Origin: Agrobacterium sp. RAC06
GTDB taxonomy: Bacteria > Pseudomonadota > Alphaproteobacteria > Rhizobiales > Rhizobiaceae
Direction of reading: 5' to 3'
NCBI RefSeq assembly: GCF_001713475.1
Contig: NZ_CP016499.1
Coordinates: 1,860,001 to 1,924,000 of the forward strand
Length of the DNA: 64,000 nucleotides
The position numbers and the translations under genes were made by a program. How positions within the stretch are numbered: position 1 is the first letter of the stretch; every line of letters starts with the position of its first letter. The notes below the pieces were generated by a model that had not been told where the DNA came from, did no database searches, and worked only from the letters and a program-made list of their open reading frames with translations. Shown here in pieces: positions 28,579 through 37,640 of the stretch.

Positions 28579-30237
28579 TCAGCGCTCCCTGGATACTGGA
28601 GGACGTCGATTGCGGCCGCGGCGCCAAACGCCGTCATCGGCCATCATGTCGGTGAGCAGGCCTTCGCGAAGGCCGCGGTCGGCGACGCGCATGCGGCTCG
28701 AGGGCCAGCGACGGCGGATCGCTTCGAGGATCGCGCAGCCGGCCAGAACGAGGTCGGCGCGATCAGGGCCAATGCAGGGATTGGCGGCGCGACCGGCATA
28801 ATCCCAGGAGAGGAGCTTTGCCTGCATCGCCGTCACCTCGGCATCGGAGAGCCAGAGGCCGTCGACCTTGCGGCGATCGTAGCGCGGCAGGTCGAGATGC
28901 ACGCCGGCGAGCGTCGTCACCGTTCCCGAGGTGCCGATCAGGTGGAAATCATCCATGCTGCGCGGGATATCGGGGCATTCGAACTTGGCCAGCATGCCCT
29001 CGACCTCGCGGGTCATGCCTTCGAAGATATCAGGCGTGACGTCGCGACCGCCATGCCGTTCGGAGAGCGTCACCACGCCCACGGGCAGCGATGTCCAGTG
29101 GGTGATGTGGTTGGCAAGCCGGCTGGAGCGGTTGTCGTGGATGCGGATGACCGCAATCTCCGAGGAGCCGCCGCCGATGTCGAAGAGCACCACGGAGCGC
29201 GCTTCCCGGCCGACGAGCGAAGAGCAGCCGGAGACGGCAAGCCGTGCCTCGGTTTCCCGGTTGATGATTTCGAGCTGCAAGCCTGTCTCGGCGGTGACCC
29301 TCTCCAGGAAAAGCTCACCGTTTTCCGCCGCACGGCAGGCTTCGGTTGCGATCAGCCGCATGCGCCTGATGTCACGGCCGGACAGCTTGCTGGCGCAGAC
29401 GCGCAGGGCATCGACCGCGCGGTCCATGGCGTCCTGCGACAGGCGGCCGGTGGAGCCAAGGCCTTCGCCGAGACGCACGATGCGGGAAAAGGCATCCACG
29501 ACACGGAACTGGCCAGGCCGGGTCGGCTGGGCAATCAGCAGGCGGCAATTGTTGGTGCCAAGATCGAGTGCCGCATAGAGGTCATCCGGTCCGCCGTCCT
29601 GGGCCGGGCGGCCCCGCTCAACAGCGGGCACGGTCTTTTGCTGCACATGGGCAACCGGATGCGCGTTGGATGCAGCATGCGCCTGGGCTCGACCCGGCTT
29701 TGCCGCGGCGGCCGAGGGCGGCTCGGAACCGGCCAGCGGGCGAACATGGCCCGGCTTCTGGGCTACCGCATGGCGGTTTCGATTGCGCTTGCGCTTGCGA
29801 CCGGGGCGCGGGCTTGCCGGATCCGACCCGCCCTGCTCTCCGATCCGCGCCGCACGCGACTGAGGCTGCATGCCCTGCCCGCCGCGGCCGCTGTCCCGCA
29901 GGTTCGCGGACGCCACAGTCTCTGTGCTGCCCGTCGCGTCTTGGTCATGGATCTTGCCGTTGGGATTGGCACTGGTCGCAGCCGCCGCGCCGGGACCGCC
30001 GCCCTTGCCGCGACGACGGCGCTTTCGCTTGCGGATGGGACCATCCGCAAAGACTGATTCGGAACGTCGCTCGGCGACCGGCGTGCCCGCCGATCCTGCC
30101 GAGGCAGAAGCCTCGTGACCGTTTTTAACCGGCCCCGTCTTCTTGCCCTTGCCGCGCCGACGGGGAGACCCGCCCTTGCGCTTGCCTGTCGACGCCCCCT
30201 CGCTGTTCGGCTGTCCGCCGCGATTGGGGTCTGTCAC
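28579..30237 (-). CDS. ppx: Ppx/GppA phosphatase with a long basic N-terminal extension
   Basis: An exopolyphosphatase/guanosine pentaphosphatase family enzyme. The ASKHA fold begins near residue 220 with [16 protein letters not shown] and continues with [16 protein letters not shown] and [11 protein letters not shown]. The first 210 or so residues are low-complexity, Arg/Lys/Gly-rich and probably disordered, with [12 protein letters not shown] and [10 protein letters not shown] tracts that could bind RNA or polyphosphate. The start is uncertain: GTG 30237 has GGAAA upstream, and a TTG at 30270 is in frame. The gene precedes rlmE by two bases, an arrangement seen in Rhizobiaceae. Confidence 0.88.
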   Translation of the reverse strand: MTDPNRGGQPNSEGASTGKRKGGSPRRRGKGKKTGPVKNGHEASASAGSAGTPVAERRSESVFADGPIRKRKRRRRGKGGGPGAAAATSANPNGKIHDQDATGSTETVASANLRDSGRGGQGMQPQSRAARIGEQGGSDPASPRPGRKRKRNRNRHAVAQKPGHVRPLAGSEPPSAAAAKPGRAQAHAASNAHPVAHVQQKTVPAVERGRPAQDGGPDDLYAALDLGTNNCRLLIAQPTRPGQFRVVDAFSRIVRLGEGLGSTGRLSQDAMDRAVDALRVCASKLSGRDIRRMRLIATEACRAAENGELFLERVTAETGLQLEIINRETEARLAVSGCSSLVGREARSVVLFDIGGGSSEIAVIRIHDNRSSRLANHITHWTSLPVGVVTLSERHGGRDVTPDIFEGMTREVEGMLAKFECPDIPRSMDDFHLIGTSGTVTTLAGVHLDLPRYDRRKVDGLWLSDAEVTAMQAKLLSWDYAGRAANPCIGPDRADLVLAGCAILEAIRRRWPSSRMRVADRGLREGLLTDMMADDGVWRRGRNRRPPVSRER

Positions 30238-30475
30238 TGAAGTTTTCCACTGCACCGCGCAAGGCGCCAAGATCGACGCATGCCGCTGGTGTCATCATTC
30301 GTTTCGTTGGGCAAAGCATACCAGCGCCTGCCCGGAGCACCAAACGGTTTTTCAAAAGGGCCGCCGGGAGCATGGGGCACGGCTGCGAGCGGCCGGCCAT
30401 GGCGCTCAACGGGCGGCCGCCGACCTCGCGTCACGCTCTTTTGCGAAAGCTGTCATTTTTTTTGAAATTCAGTCT

Positions 30476-30503
30476 TTGCAATGCCGGATGTTTTGGCTAT
30501 AAG
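30476..30503 (+). promoter_or_regulatory. Promoter of the tRNA-Gln gene
   Basis: TTGCAA (30476-30481), a 16-base spacer and TATAAG (30498-30503) form a good housekeeping-sigma promoter 32 bases before the mature tRNA. Confidence 0.6.
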
Positions 30504-30535
30504 CCCGCTCACCGATCGCCGCGGCGATACCCTGG

Positions 30536-30609
30536 TGGGGAATAGTTCAACGGTAGAACGACGGACTCTGACTCCGTTAATCTTGGTTCGAATCCAGGTT
30601 CCCCAGCCA
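30536..30609 (+). tRNA. tRNA-Gln (anticodon CUG)
   Basis: A 74-base cloverleaf with encoded CCA. The acceptor stem is TGGGGAA / TTCCCCA, the discriminator is G, the anticodon stem is ACGGA / TCCGT around loop CTCTGAC (anticodon CTG at 30568-30570), and the T arm is CTTGG-TTCGAAT-CCAGG. It reads CAG codons. It sits at the junction between housekeeping backbone and the repeat-bearing accessory zone, a typical integrase target position. Confidence 0.97.
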
Positions 30610-30680
30610 TTTCTCCCAAAAAGCCTTGATTCTCATGTTTTTCCGTCGTGCCGGATCCCGTTTTGGCGTCATCGGCGACC

Positions 30681-30719
30681 TGATGCCCAAAACTGATGCC
30701 CAAAGGTGATGCCCAAGCC
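30681..30719. repeat. Three tandem copies of a 13-bp unit
   Basis: TGATGCCCAAAAC, TGATGCCCAAAGG and TGATGCCCAAGCC lie head to tail, differing only in the last three bases. They sit between the tRNA-Gln gene and repeat R1 and could be a variable tandem repeat or protein-binding iterons. Confidence 0.85.
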
Positions 30720-30778
30720 GAAATCGGCCCGGGGTGACCTTCGGGCCTGATACAGGGTGTCTTCGTCATGGCAGTCCG

Positions 30779-31064
30779 CCAAGGCACAAAGATGGTGTCC
30801 ATGGTCGCTTGCGGCAGTAAAACAGAGGAAAATCAAAGGCGAATTTTTTAAGTCTTTGAAATCATGTGAGAATCCACGTTCCCCAGGCAAGCCAGTTTAG
30901 GTCGGTTTTCCGCTGAAAATCAGCGACTATTTCTCAAAGAAAAAAGCGACGCCTTCTCAACAACTTGAGCAGTCACGGCTGCTGTTCTTCAGTCCATCCG
31001 TCGTGCTGCCACGGGTCTCGCGAAAAAGGCTGGGGACCCAAGAACGATAACTGCAAAGGGGCCG
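30779..31064 (+). repeat. Dispersed repeat R1
   Basis: First of four copies of a repeat seen only in this accessory zone (others at 41044, 56804 and 62184), all in the same orientation. It begins at GGCACAAAGATGG and ends at GGGGCCG, and contains GGCTGGGGACC near its right end. Internal dyads are TCAAAG/CTTTGA (30833-30859), CGCTGA-AAA-TCAGCG (30911-30925) and CTCAA-CAAC-TTGAG (30956-30969). It lacks the about 90-bp left arm found in R2-R4. No coding frame is conserved across copies. Confidence 0.88.
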
Positions 31065-31112
31065 AGAGCGGACTGGGTGCTGGGCTGCTGCATTCACCCA
31101 ACGGATCGATAA

Positions 31113-31305
31113 TTACCAGGTCCTGTTGACTAAGTAAGGCAGCCAAATCTTTGCGGCGGCCCGAGCAAGAAATGCGGAGAAGGATTCTCGGGTTTTGTCA
31201 AATCGGGTCGCATGCGACGCAACTGCTTGAGACGATTGCACATCCGCTCGATGATCATGTCCCGCCGCGAGCCCAATTTGCCTGCCAAAAAAGCAGTCTT
31301 GAATT
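31113..31305 (-). pseudogene. IS5-family transposase remnant (C-terminal piece, frameshifted)
   Basis: On the minus strand the DNA encodes GKLGSRRDMIIERMCNRLKQ, then LRR, then after a one-base frameshift ATRFDKTRESFSAFL and AAAKIWLPYLVN. This is the typical DDE-transposase C-terminus with the RR-(VA)TR-(Y/F)DK motif of IS5-type elements. The end of the frame runs into GGTCCTGTTGAC (31119-31130, plus-strand reading), which looks like the element's terminal repeat. The N-terminal two thirds are gone. It lies between R1 and the biosynthetic operon. Confidence 0.75.
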
Positions 31306-31444
31306 ACGTTTCCCTTGATTTTGGAACCAATTTTGACAACAGTTCCTGTAATCAAGCCGGGACAGCCAAACTCTGCTTTCGCCGAAGCCTATGCAGTTCC
31401 GGCCTTGTTTGCGAAACCGGATGTGACCAAGTAAAGCTTCCAAT

Positions 31445-32467
31445 ATGGATCTTGGTCGAATGAGCGGCGATATTCGTCGGTTGCGTATAGCCGGGACGGG
31501 ACATTTTGTTCCGTGCCGGGTCCTTTTGTCGACGGACCTCGATCGGGAACTGGGCTTAGAAGAAGGTTCTCTTGAGCGACTATCCGGCGTGTTCAGCCGA
31601 CATGTGTGTCAGGCAGAGGACGATCAGATTGAAATGGCTGTCGCCGCTGCAAACCTTGCGATGCAAAAGGCGGGCATGGGCCCTGAGGACATTGATCTTG
31701 TCATCGGCGCTTGTGGTGTTCCCTATCAGCCCCTGCCGACAACCGCCCCGCTGGTGATGGACCGGCTCGGCATTGCCGCTGGCCGTGCTGCCGCCTTCGA
31801 TGTCAATGCGAGCTGTCTCAGCTTCCTGGCCGCTGTTGATCTGGCCGCCGACCGTATCGCGATGGGACGGGCACAGGTCGCCATTGTCTTTTCTGCAGAT
31901 ATTGCCTCGAGGGCGCTGCCTTGGCACGATCAGCCGGATGTTGCGGCATTGTTCGGCGATGGGGCGGCTGCAATCGTGCTGGCGGCCGCTTCCGAGGGTG
32001 ACAGTTCAATCCGTGCCAGTCTCATGCGCAGCTATCCTTCAGCCTATGACGCTTGCGGAATCGGTGCGGGCGGTACGCGCTTCGATTTTCACCGGCAGCC
32101 GGATGAATTCGCCGCCCATGCCTCCTTCCGTATGGATGGCAAAGCGCTGTTTCGCGTCACGCATCGTCATTTCCCCCGCTTCGTCGACGAGCTTCTCACC
32201 GCTGCCGGATGGACGGCCGATGATGTTGATCTGGTGGTGCCGCATCAGGCCAGCCCTTTGGCGCTGGAGCACATGATCAGGCAGACCGGGATGGCGGCTA
32301 ATCGGGTGGTCAATATTACGACGCGATTTGGCAATCAGATAGCAGCCTCTATTCCGACGGCGCTCGATATCGCCTGGGCTGACGGGCGGATCAGCAAGGG
32401 AAGCAAGCTTCTCATGCTCGGCACATCGGCCGGTGTGTCCTTTGGCGGCATGGCGATAGAGGTTTGA
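31445..32467 (+). CDS. KAS III (FabH)-like beta-ketoacyl synthase
   Basis: A 340-residue thiolase-fold condensing enzyme. The catalytic Cys is in DVNASCLSFLAAV near residue 120, the His in VVPHQASP near residue 268, and the Asn in RFGNQIAASIPTA near residue 299. Its sequence departs from housekeeping FabH (no fab/acp neighbours), resembling standalone FabH-like synthases such as OleA/ChlB types that condense or transfer special acyl chains. It opens an operon of six genes with 4-base overlaps. Start at 31445 or ATG 31460; neither has a strong SD. The acyl substrate is unknown. Confidence 0.88.
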   Translation: MDLGRMSGDIRRLRIAGTGHFVPCRVLLSTDLDRELGLEEGSLERLSGVFSRHVCQAEDDQIEMAVAAANLAMQKAGMGPEDIDLVIGACGVPYQPLPTTAPLVMDRLGIAAGRAAAFDVNASCLSFLAAVDLAADRIAMGRAQVAIVFSADIASRALPWHDQPDVAALFGDGAAAIVLAAASEGDSSIRASLMRSYPSAYDACGIGAGGTRFDFHRQPDEFAAHASFRMDGKALFRVTHRHFPRFVDELLTAAGWTADDVDLVVPHQASPLALEHMIRQTGMAANRVVNITTRFGNQIAASIPTALDIAWADGRISKGSKLLMLGTSAGVSFGGMAIEV

Positions 32468-32472
32468 ATCCC

Positions 32473-33450
32473 ATGCGTGTTCTCGTCACAGGCGCCACGG
32501 GTTTTCTGGGCGGTCGGCTGATCCGGTATCTGGCGGCCCGCGGATTTGAGACGGTCGGGCTCGGTCGTGATGAGGCCCGTTGCCGTCATCTCCAGGATCT
32601 GGGTTTCGCGACCGTTTGCGCGGATATGTCCCGACCCGTGCTTCACCTTGTCGATGAGATCGGCACCGTGGATGCTGTGGTGCATTGTGCGGCACTCTCG
32701 GCATCCTGGGGAAAGCCTGCAGCCTTTCGCCTGGCCAATGTCGAGGGCACGGGCCATGTGCTTGATCTGGCTCATGCGCTCAAGGTCCGTCGCTTCGTCA
32801 ACATATCCTCGCCGACGGTTTATTTCGAACTCAAGGACAAGACCGACGTCGCCGAAACGGCGCTGCTGCCGCCTCCGATCAACGCCTATGCCCGAACCAA
32901 GGCCGAGGCCGAAGCAATGGTTCTTGCCCGAGGGAGTGTCGGCCCGGTGAACCTGCGGCCGCGTGGCATCTATGGCCTTGGCGACCAGACGCTGCTGCCT
33001 CGGATCACGGCTGCTGCCCGCCATGGTCCCCTGCCGCTGTTGCGGTCCGGCGCGGCCGCCATCGATCTTACCCATGTTGATGATGTTGTGCAGGCCATCG
33101 AGGCGGCTTTGACGATCAGTGATATCGAGGGGCAGACCTTCAACATTTCGAGTGGCGAAATGGTGCCGGTGCGTCACATCGTCGAGCGTGTTTGTTCAAG
33201 GCTTGCAATCGAGCTGCGCTGGAGACGCGTGCCGTTTTATCCGGCGCTGGCGGCTGCTCGCCTGGTGGAACTGGTGAGCCTTGCCCGTTCGGCCTCAACC
33301 GAGCCCCTGGTTACGCCCTATACGCTCGGTCTGTTTGCGTTTCGCCAGAGCCTCGATATCTCCAAGGCCCGCCGGATGCTTGGCTGGCGACCTCGGATCT
33401 CATTCGAAGAGGGGCTTGCAATGACGATTGCCCAGGGGCGCGGGCCATGA
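32473..33450 (+). CDS. NAD-dependent epimerase/dehydratase (extended SDR)
   Basis: A 325-residue Rossmann-fold enzyme. The cofactor loop is GATGFLGGRLIRYLA at the N-terminus. The active-site Ser-Tyr-Lys set is in ISSPTVYF and NAYARTKAEAE (Y-x3-K), and RPRGIYGLGDQ marks the 3-beta-HSD/OleD-like branch. It probably reduces a beta-keto group made by the preceding synthase. ATG 32473 is preferred over an in-frame TTG at 32464 because AGAGG precedes it. It overlaps the next gene by ATGA. Confidence 0.85.
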   Translation: MRVLVTGATGFLGGRLIRYLAARGFETVGLGRDEARCRHLQDLGFATVCADMSRPVLHLVDEIGTVDAVVHCAALSASWGKPAAFRLANVEGTGHVLDLAHALKVRRFVNISSPTVYFELKDKTDVAETALLPPPINAYARTKAEAEAMVLARGSVGPVNLRPRGIYGLGDQTLLPRITAAARHGPLPLLRSGAAAIDLTHVDDVVQAIEAALTISDIEGQTFNISSGEMVPVRHIVERVCSRLAIELRWRRVPFYPALAAARLVELVSLARSASTEPLVTPYTLGLFAFRQSLDISKARRMLGWRPRISFEEGLAMTIAQGRGP

Positions 33451-34268
33451 GACCGGTGTTTGCCAACAGCGCCTTTGTCAGCGCGCCGGAACGCTTTTAT
33501 CTTCGCGGCGGGGGCTGGCGGCCCGTGCCTCTGAGGGTGCGCTATGGTCTTTTCGAGCATCCGACAGCGGGGCTTGTGCTGATCGATACGGGCTATGGGC
33601 CGCGGGTGACGCAGGGCAAGCGCAGCCTCGGCTTGCGCCTCTATAACGCAATCCTCGGTCCGGATCTGGTGACGAGCGGGCAGCCCGCAGCGGTTTTGCA
33701 AAGGCTCGGATTTACGCCCGATGATGTCTCTATCGTCATCGTCACCCATTTCCATGCCGATCATGTCGCGGGTCTCGATGCGTTTGCCAATGCGCGGATC
33801 ATCGCAAAGCAAGAGATGCTGGGACGCGTCCTGCGGGCGCCCGTTCGGGCCAATCTGCGCCACGGCATATTCACCGAGCTTCTGCCTGCCGGCCTTCTTT
33901 CGCGAACGGTCGATGTCGACGGATTTGCCCTGATCGAGGCGCCGCTTGGTCTCGGGAAAGGCCGCGACCTTTTCGGTGACGGCAGCGTGCTTGCCATCGA
34001 TCTTCCGGGGCATGCCGCCGGCCATTTCGGTCTGTGCTTTAGCGCCATGCCACGGCCACTTCTCTATGCAGTCGATGCACAATGGTGCGGGGATGCATTG
34101 GTGCCGGAGCGGCGTCCGGGCTTTCCCGCAAGCCTCGTGGCTGACGATCCCTTGGCCCTTGCCGAGAGCACCCGTCGCGTCCTTGCCTTTCAGGAGGCGA
34201 GCGGTGAGGTGCTTTTGTGTCACGACCCTGCGGTCAGCCCGCACGATCTGAGTAAGGGCATGCCGTGA
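33447..34268 (+). CDS. Metallo-beta-lactamase-fold hydrolase of the biosynthetic operon
   Basis: A 273-residue cytosolic MBL protein with the zinc motif THFHADHVAGL near residue 103. Further ligands are LPGHAAGHFG, AVDAQWCGD and the C-terminal LCHDPAV. It starts at an ATGA overlap with the SDR gene and ends in a GTGA overlap with the next. The family includes thioester hydrolases and lactonases, so release of an acyl product is one possibility. There is no signal peptide. The same frame extends upstream to 33192 inside the SDR gene, which is not real coding. Confidence 0.85.
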   Translation: MRPVFANSAFVSAPERFYLRGGGWRPVPLRVRYGLFEHPTAGLVLIDTGYGPRVTQGKRSLGLRLYNAILGPDLVTSGQPAAVLQRLGFTPDDVSIVIVTHFHADHVAGLDAFANARIIAKQEMLGRVLRAPVRANLRHGIFTELLPAGLLSRTVDVDGFALIEAPLGLGKGRDLFGDGSVLAIDLPGHAAGHFGLCFSAMPRPLLYAVDAQWCGDALVPERRPGFPASLVADDPLALAESTRRVLAFQEASGEVLLCHDPAVSPHDLSKGMP

Positions 34269-35536
34269 CCTCCCCCCTTCGCATTGCATCCGCCTTTGCG
34301 CAAACGCTCTGGGCCTCGCGGGCCGGGCGCCCGCGTGCCGCGTTCAAGCGCTGGCAGTCCTTGGCGCTTCAGCGCTGGCTCGACCACAACCTGCCCGCTG
34401 TTGATTTCTACGAGGGTGCAACACGTCGGCTGGAGACGCTGCCCATCGTCGACAAGGCCGTGGTCATGGCAGATTTTGCCGCCTTCAATCGAGGGCGGAT
34501 CAGCGCCGAGGACGGATGGCGCGCTTTTGAGACCACCGGCCAGATCGGGAAGGTCAGTCTTGGCGCAAGCACCGGCACGAGTGGCAATCGCGCGCTTTAT
34601 GCTGTTGATGCTTGCGACAAGGACCGCTGGCTGGGCACCATTCTCTCAAAAGCCGTGCCGCGGTTCCTTCTTGATCCCGAAAGGGTTGCCGTCATCCTGC
34701 CGCAGAACTCCGCGCTTTATGACGGTGCCAATCGCTCCCGCTTGCTGCGACTGATGTCTTTCGATCTCAACCGGGGTATCGAAGCCTGGCTTGACGATCT
34801 GGAGCGGTTTGCACCCACCACCATCGTCGCGCCGCCTCGGGTTTTGCGCCATCTTGCCGAGCACGCCGAACGGCTGCAGCCGAGACGCATCTTTGCCGGT
34901 GGCGAAACGCTGGATCCCTTCGACCGCACGATCATCGAGACCCGCTTTGGCACGAGGCTGGGGCAGATCTACATGGCGACGGAAGGGCTTTTCGCTGTCT
35001 CCTGCTCGCATGGGGCCCTGCATCTTGCCGAAGACGCCAATTTCTTCGAATTCGAGGCCGTGGAGGGCGGGCTGGTTTCTCCCCGCGTCACCTGCTTCCG
35101 GCGCTGCTTCCAGATCATGGCGCGGTACCGCATGAACGATCTTCTGCGCCTGTCCGATAGCCCCTGCGCCTGTGGATCGCCGCTCCAGGTTGTCGACGAG
35201 GTCGTCGGTCGGCTGGATGACGCCTTTGTTTTTGACCGTGGGGATGGCGTGCGACTTCTGGTGACGCCTGATGTGATGCGCAATGCCGTGCTTGAGGCCG
35301 ATCGCTCGATCACCGATTTTCGCATCCTGCGGGAGGGGGCCGAGCAAATCGCGCTTGTGCTGGAGCCGAAACTTGCCGCCCATGGTGCAAAGGCGGCCCG
35401 GGATGCACTCGCCGATGTGTTTTCGCGGCGCGGGCTGTCCCCGACACTTATCCTTCGACAGCAGGCGATGGAATTTGAGCCTCACCGGAAGCTTCGACGG
35501 GTGGAAAATCGGCTTCCGCCTGAGGATGCACGATGA
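34265..35536 (+). CDS. PaaK/F390-synthetase-like adenylate-forming enzyme
   Basis: A 423-residue member of the ANL superfamily related to phenylacetate-CoA ligase and coenzyme F390 synthetase. The phosphate loop is [13 protein letters not shown] near residue 99, the acyl-adenylate motif region is [13 protein letters not shown] near residue 237, and a zinc-binding Cys cluster appears as [10 protein letters not shown] near residue 299. It should activate a carboxylate as an acyl-AMP. It is coupled by GTGA upstream and ATGATGA downstream. The substrate is not predictable; members of this clade are annotated as putative adenylate-forming enzymes. Confidence 0.85.
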   Translation: MTSPLRIASAFAQTLWASRAGRPRAAFKRWQSLALQRWLDHNLPAVDFYEGATRRLETLPIVDKAVVMADFAAFNRGRISAEDGWRAFETTGQIGKVSLGASTGTSGNRALYAVDACDKDRWLGTILSKAVPRFLLDPERVAVILPQNSALYDGANRSRLLRLMSFDLNRGIEAWLDDLERFAPTTIVAPPRVLRHLAEHAERLQPRRIFAGGETLDPFDRTIIETRFGTRLGQIYMATEGLFAVSCSHGALHLAEDANFFEFEAVEGGLVSPRVTCFRRCFQIMARYRMNDLLRLSDSPCACGSPLQVVDEVVGRLDDAFVFDRGDGVRLLVTPDVMRNAVLEADRSITDFRILREGAEQIALVLEPKLAAHGAKAARDALADVFSRRGLSPTLILRQQAMEFEPHRKLRRVENRLPPEDAR

Positions 35537-36654
35537 TGACACTTTCTGGAGCGGGTAGCGCGGTGTCCAATGAGCCGCAGGCGGTTCGTCGTTTCGTGGC
35601 GCTTTTCAACGCCTATCCCGTCCCGGACCTCATTGGCAACCTCTCGACAAAGGTTGATGCGATCGACGTGGAAGGGCGTCATTTTCCGATTACCCTCAAC
35701 GAGCAACGCGATGCTCCGACCTGCTATATCTGTTGCCCAAGCAGCGCCTATATCGACTATGCCCTCGACGAGACACGCAATTTTGCCAGCGCTCCCCTCT
35801 TGCGTTGGGCTGCATCTGGCCTGATCCGTGCCTGCGGCCCGCTTTTGAGGGCCAGTGGGCTCGATCAGCAGGTGCAGGTCAACAACTGGCTGCTGTCCAC
35901 CAATCCGGTGCCGGCCATCAGCGCCTCGGGGGCCTCCGGGCTGGTGGCAGAGTTGTGCGAGCGATATCCCAATCGGGCGATTATCATCCGCTCATTGAAC
36001 GAAATGGCTGACGGGTCTTCGATCCGTCATCTGAGGGCGGCGGGATTTCGCATGATCGCGGCGCGGCGGATCTATCTGTTTTCCGGCAATGACGGACGCA
36101 AGACGCAGAACCAAGGGTATGACCGCAAGCTCATCAGTCGGACAGCCTACCGGTTTGCTGCCGGAGAAAGCTTTACCGAAGCGGATTACGAGCGTGCAGC
36201 CGAGCTTTACGCGCTGCTGTATCTGGAAAAATATACCCCGCTCAATCCGCAATATACCGCGCTTTACATCAGGGAGATGCACAGGCGCGGCCTGTTTGAC
36301 CTCGTAGGCTTCCGGGACGGCGCGGGCAGGCTTGCGGCGGTGTCCGGCTTTTTCGCCAATGGTCGCACGCTGACGCAACCGATCGTCGGCTATGATACGA
36401 GCCTTCCATTGAAGGATGGACTTTATCGGCTGGTCATGGCGACAGGCCAGATGATCGCGGCCGAGCGTGGGCTGTTTTTCAACATGAGTGCCGGGGCGGG
36501 CCGTTTCAAAAGCCTGCGCGGAGCAGTACCCGTCATCGAATACAATGCCGTCTATGTCGCGCATCTTCCGGCACGCCAGCGCCTGGCGGTGCGGGTCATG
36601 GAGGCGTTGCTGCGGCGTATAGGCATTCCGCTTCTGGAGGGTTTTGACCTGTGA
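35533..36654 (+). CDS. GNAT-like acyltransferase, unknown substrate
   Basis: A 373-residue protein in which two acyltransferase-like halves can be guessed. The C-terminal part ([19 protein letters not shown], then [17 protein letters not shown] and [11 protein letters not shown]) has the beta-strand and helix order of GNAT or FemAB-type transferases. The N-terminal half, with [20 protein letters not shown], is unfamiliar. It probably transfers the activated acyl group onto an amine. Its ATG start overlaps the upstream stop and its stop overlaps the Rieske gene's GTG. Confidence 0.65.
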   Translation: MMTLSGAGSAVSNEPQAVRRFVALFNAYPVPDLIGNLSTKVDAIDVEGRHFPITLNEQRDAPTCYICCPSSAYIDYALDETRNFASAPLLRWAASGLIRACGPLLRASGLDQQVQVNNWLLSTNPVPAISASGASGLVAELCERYPNRAIIIRSLNEMADGSSIRHLRAAGFRMIAARRIYLFSGNDGRKTQNQGYDRKLISRTAYRFAAGESFTEADYERAAELYALLYLEKYTPLNPQYTALYIREMHRRGLFDLVGFRDGAGRLAAVSGFFANGRTLTQPIVGYDTSLPLKDGLYRLVMATGQMIAAERGLFFNMSAGAGRFKSLRGAVPVIEYNAVYVAHLPARQRLAVRVMEALLRRIGIPLLEGFDL

Positions 36655-37640
36655 GCATGTCTCCCGACACCTGGCAGGCCGTTGCCATTGCCTCTGAGAT
36701 TGGCAAGAGACCGCGGCGGATATTGCTGGCAGGACTGCCTGTGGTGCTGTTTCGCAGCGGCGAGACGATTGCCGCTTTGCATGATCGCTGCCCCCACCGG
36801 CATGTGGAACTCTCGAAGGGCAAAGTCAAAGACGGTGAGATCGAGTGTCCGTATCACGGCTGGCGATTCAACGCGGCAGGTTTCTGTACGGCCATTCCCG
36901 GTCATACGGGTGCCGTGCCCGGCTATCGCGTGCCACGATTGACGACATTCGTGAAGGAGGGTGTGGTGTTCGTGGCAAGCGGCGCGCCCAAGGACGAGCC
37001 CTATCTGCACTGCGCCGAGGGGCAGAAGATCATCGTCAAGCTTGTGAGCAGCAGCACGCGCTCGACGCTGGTCGATGCCGCCGAGAACATTCTCGATGCA
37101 ACACACACCCATTTCATCCACAAGGGCCTTCTGCGCGGATTGAGCAGCGAGCGGCAGCGCGTGCGTGTCGATGTCACCGGCGGTCCCGGCTGGGTCGAGG
37201 CGTGTTATACCGGCGAAGAACGGCAAAACGGCCTGATCAGCCGTTTGCTGGAGGGGGAGCGGGTGAGGACGATTGGGCGTTTCCGCTATCCCGGTATTGC
37301 CGAACTGGAATACTGGGGGCCGAAGGGCCTGGTACTTGCGACGACATTCCATCTCCGTCAGGCGGCGGAGAGCCAGGTGGATGGGATCGGTTGCCTGATC
37401 GGGCCGCAGGGCGGTCTGCTTGATCACCTGAAGTCTCTGGCTTTCCGGCCCATGTTCCGCATTGCCCTGGAACAGGACCGGCGGGTACTGGCATCGGCAA
37501 GCCGGAATGCGGCTTACTGGCCGCAGGCATCGGCGATCATCGGACCGCTTGATTTCCTGCGTCGAAGCATCGAGGCGATCATGGACGGTGCAGCGCCGCC
37601 TGCTGCCAATCAGCCGGAGAGTTTCTCTTTCGAACTCTGA
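36651..37640 (+). CDS. Rieske-type aromatic/alkyl oxygenase
   Basis: A 329-residue non-heme iron oxygenase. The Rieske 2Fe-2S ligands are CPHRHV near residue 47 and CPYHGW near residue 66. The mononuclear iron site is [13 protein letters not shown] near residue 149 (two His with an upstream Asp). It is similar in size to vanillate O-demethylase-type and other single-component Rieske enzymes; the reductase partner is not in the window. It is the last gene of the plus-strand operon, coupled through GTGA, and its tail overlaps the convergent ATP-grasp gene by 31 bases. Confidence 0.88.
   Translation: MSMSPDTWQAVAIASEIGKRPRRILLAGLPVVLFRSGETIAALHDRCPHRHVELSKGKVKDGEIECPYHGWRFNAAGFCTAIPGHTGAVPGYRVPRLTTFVKEGVVFVASGAPKDEPYLHCAEGQKIIVKLVSSSTRSTLVDAAENILDATHTHFIHKGLLRGLSSERQRVRVDVTGGPGWVEACYTGEERQNGLISRLLEGERVRTIGRFRYPGIAELEYWGPKGLVLATTFHLRQAAESQVDGIGCLIGPQGGLLDHLKSLAFRPMFRIALEQDRRVLASASRNAAYWPQASAIIGPLDFLRRSIEAIMDGAAPPAANQPESFSFEL

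Noticed and set aside
28564..30057. Plus-strand frame of 497 codons opposite ppx
   Set aside because: The Ppx ASKHA motifs are on the minus strand; the plus frame shows no family resemblance.
30669..30890. Small minus-strand frame through R1, and comparable frames in R2-R4
   Set aside because: The frames are not conserved between repeat copies, so the repeats are treated as non-coding.
33192..33446. N-terminal extension of the MBL frame into the SDR gene
   Set aside because: The ATGA overlap at 33447 is a normal coupled start, and the 85 extra codons lie inside the SDR reading frame without MBL homology.
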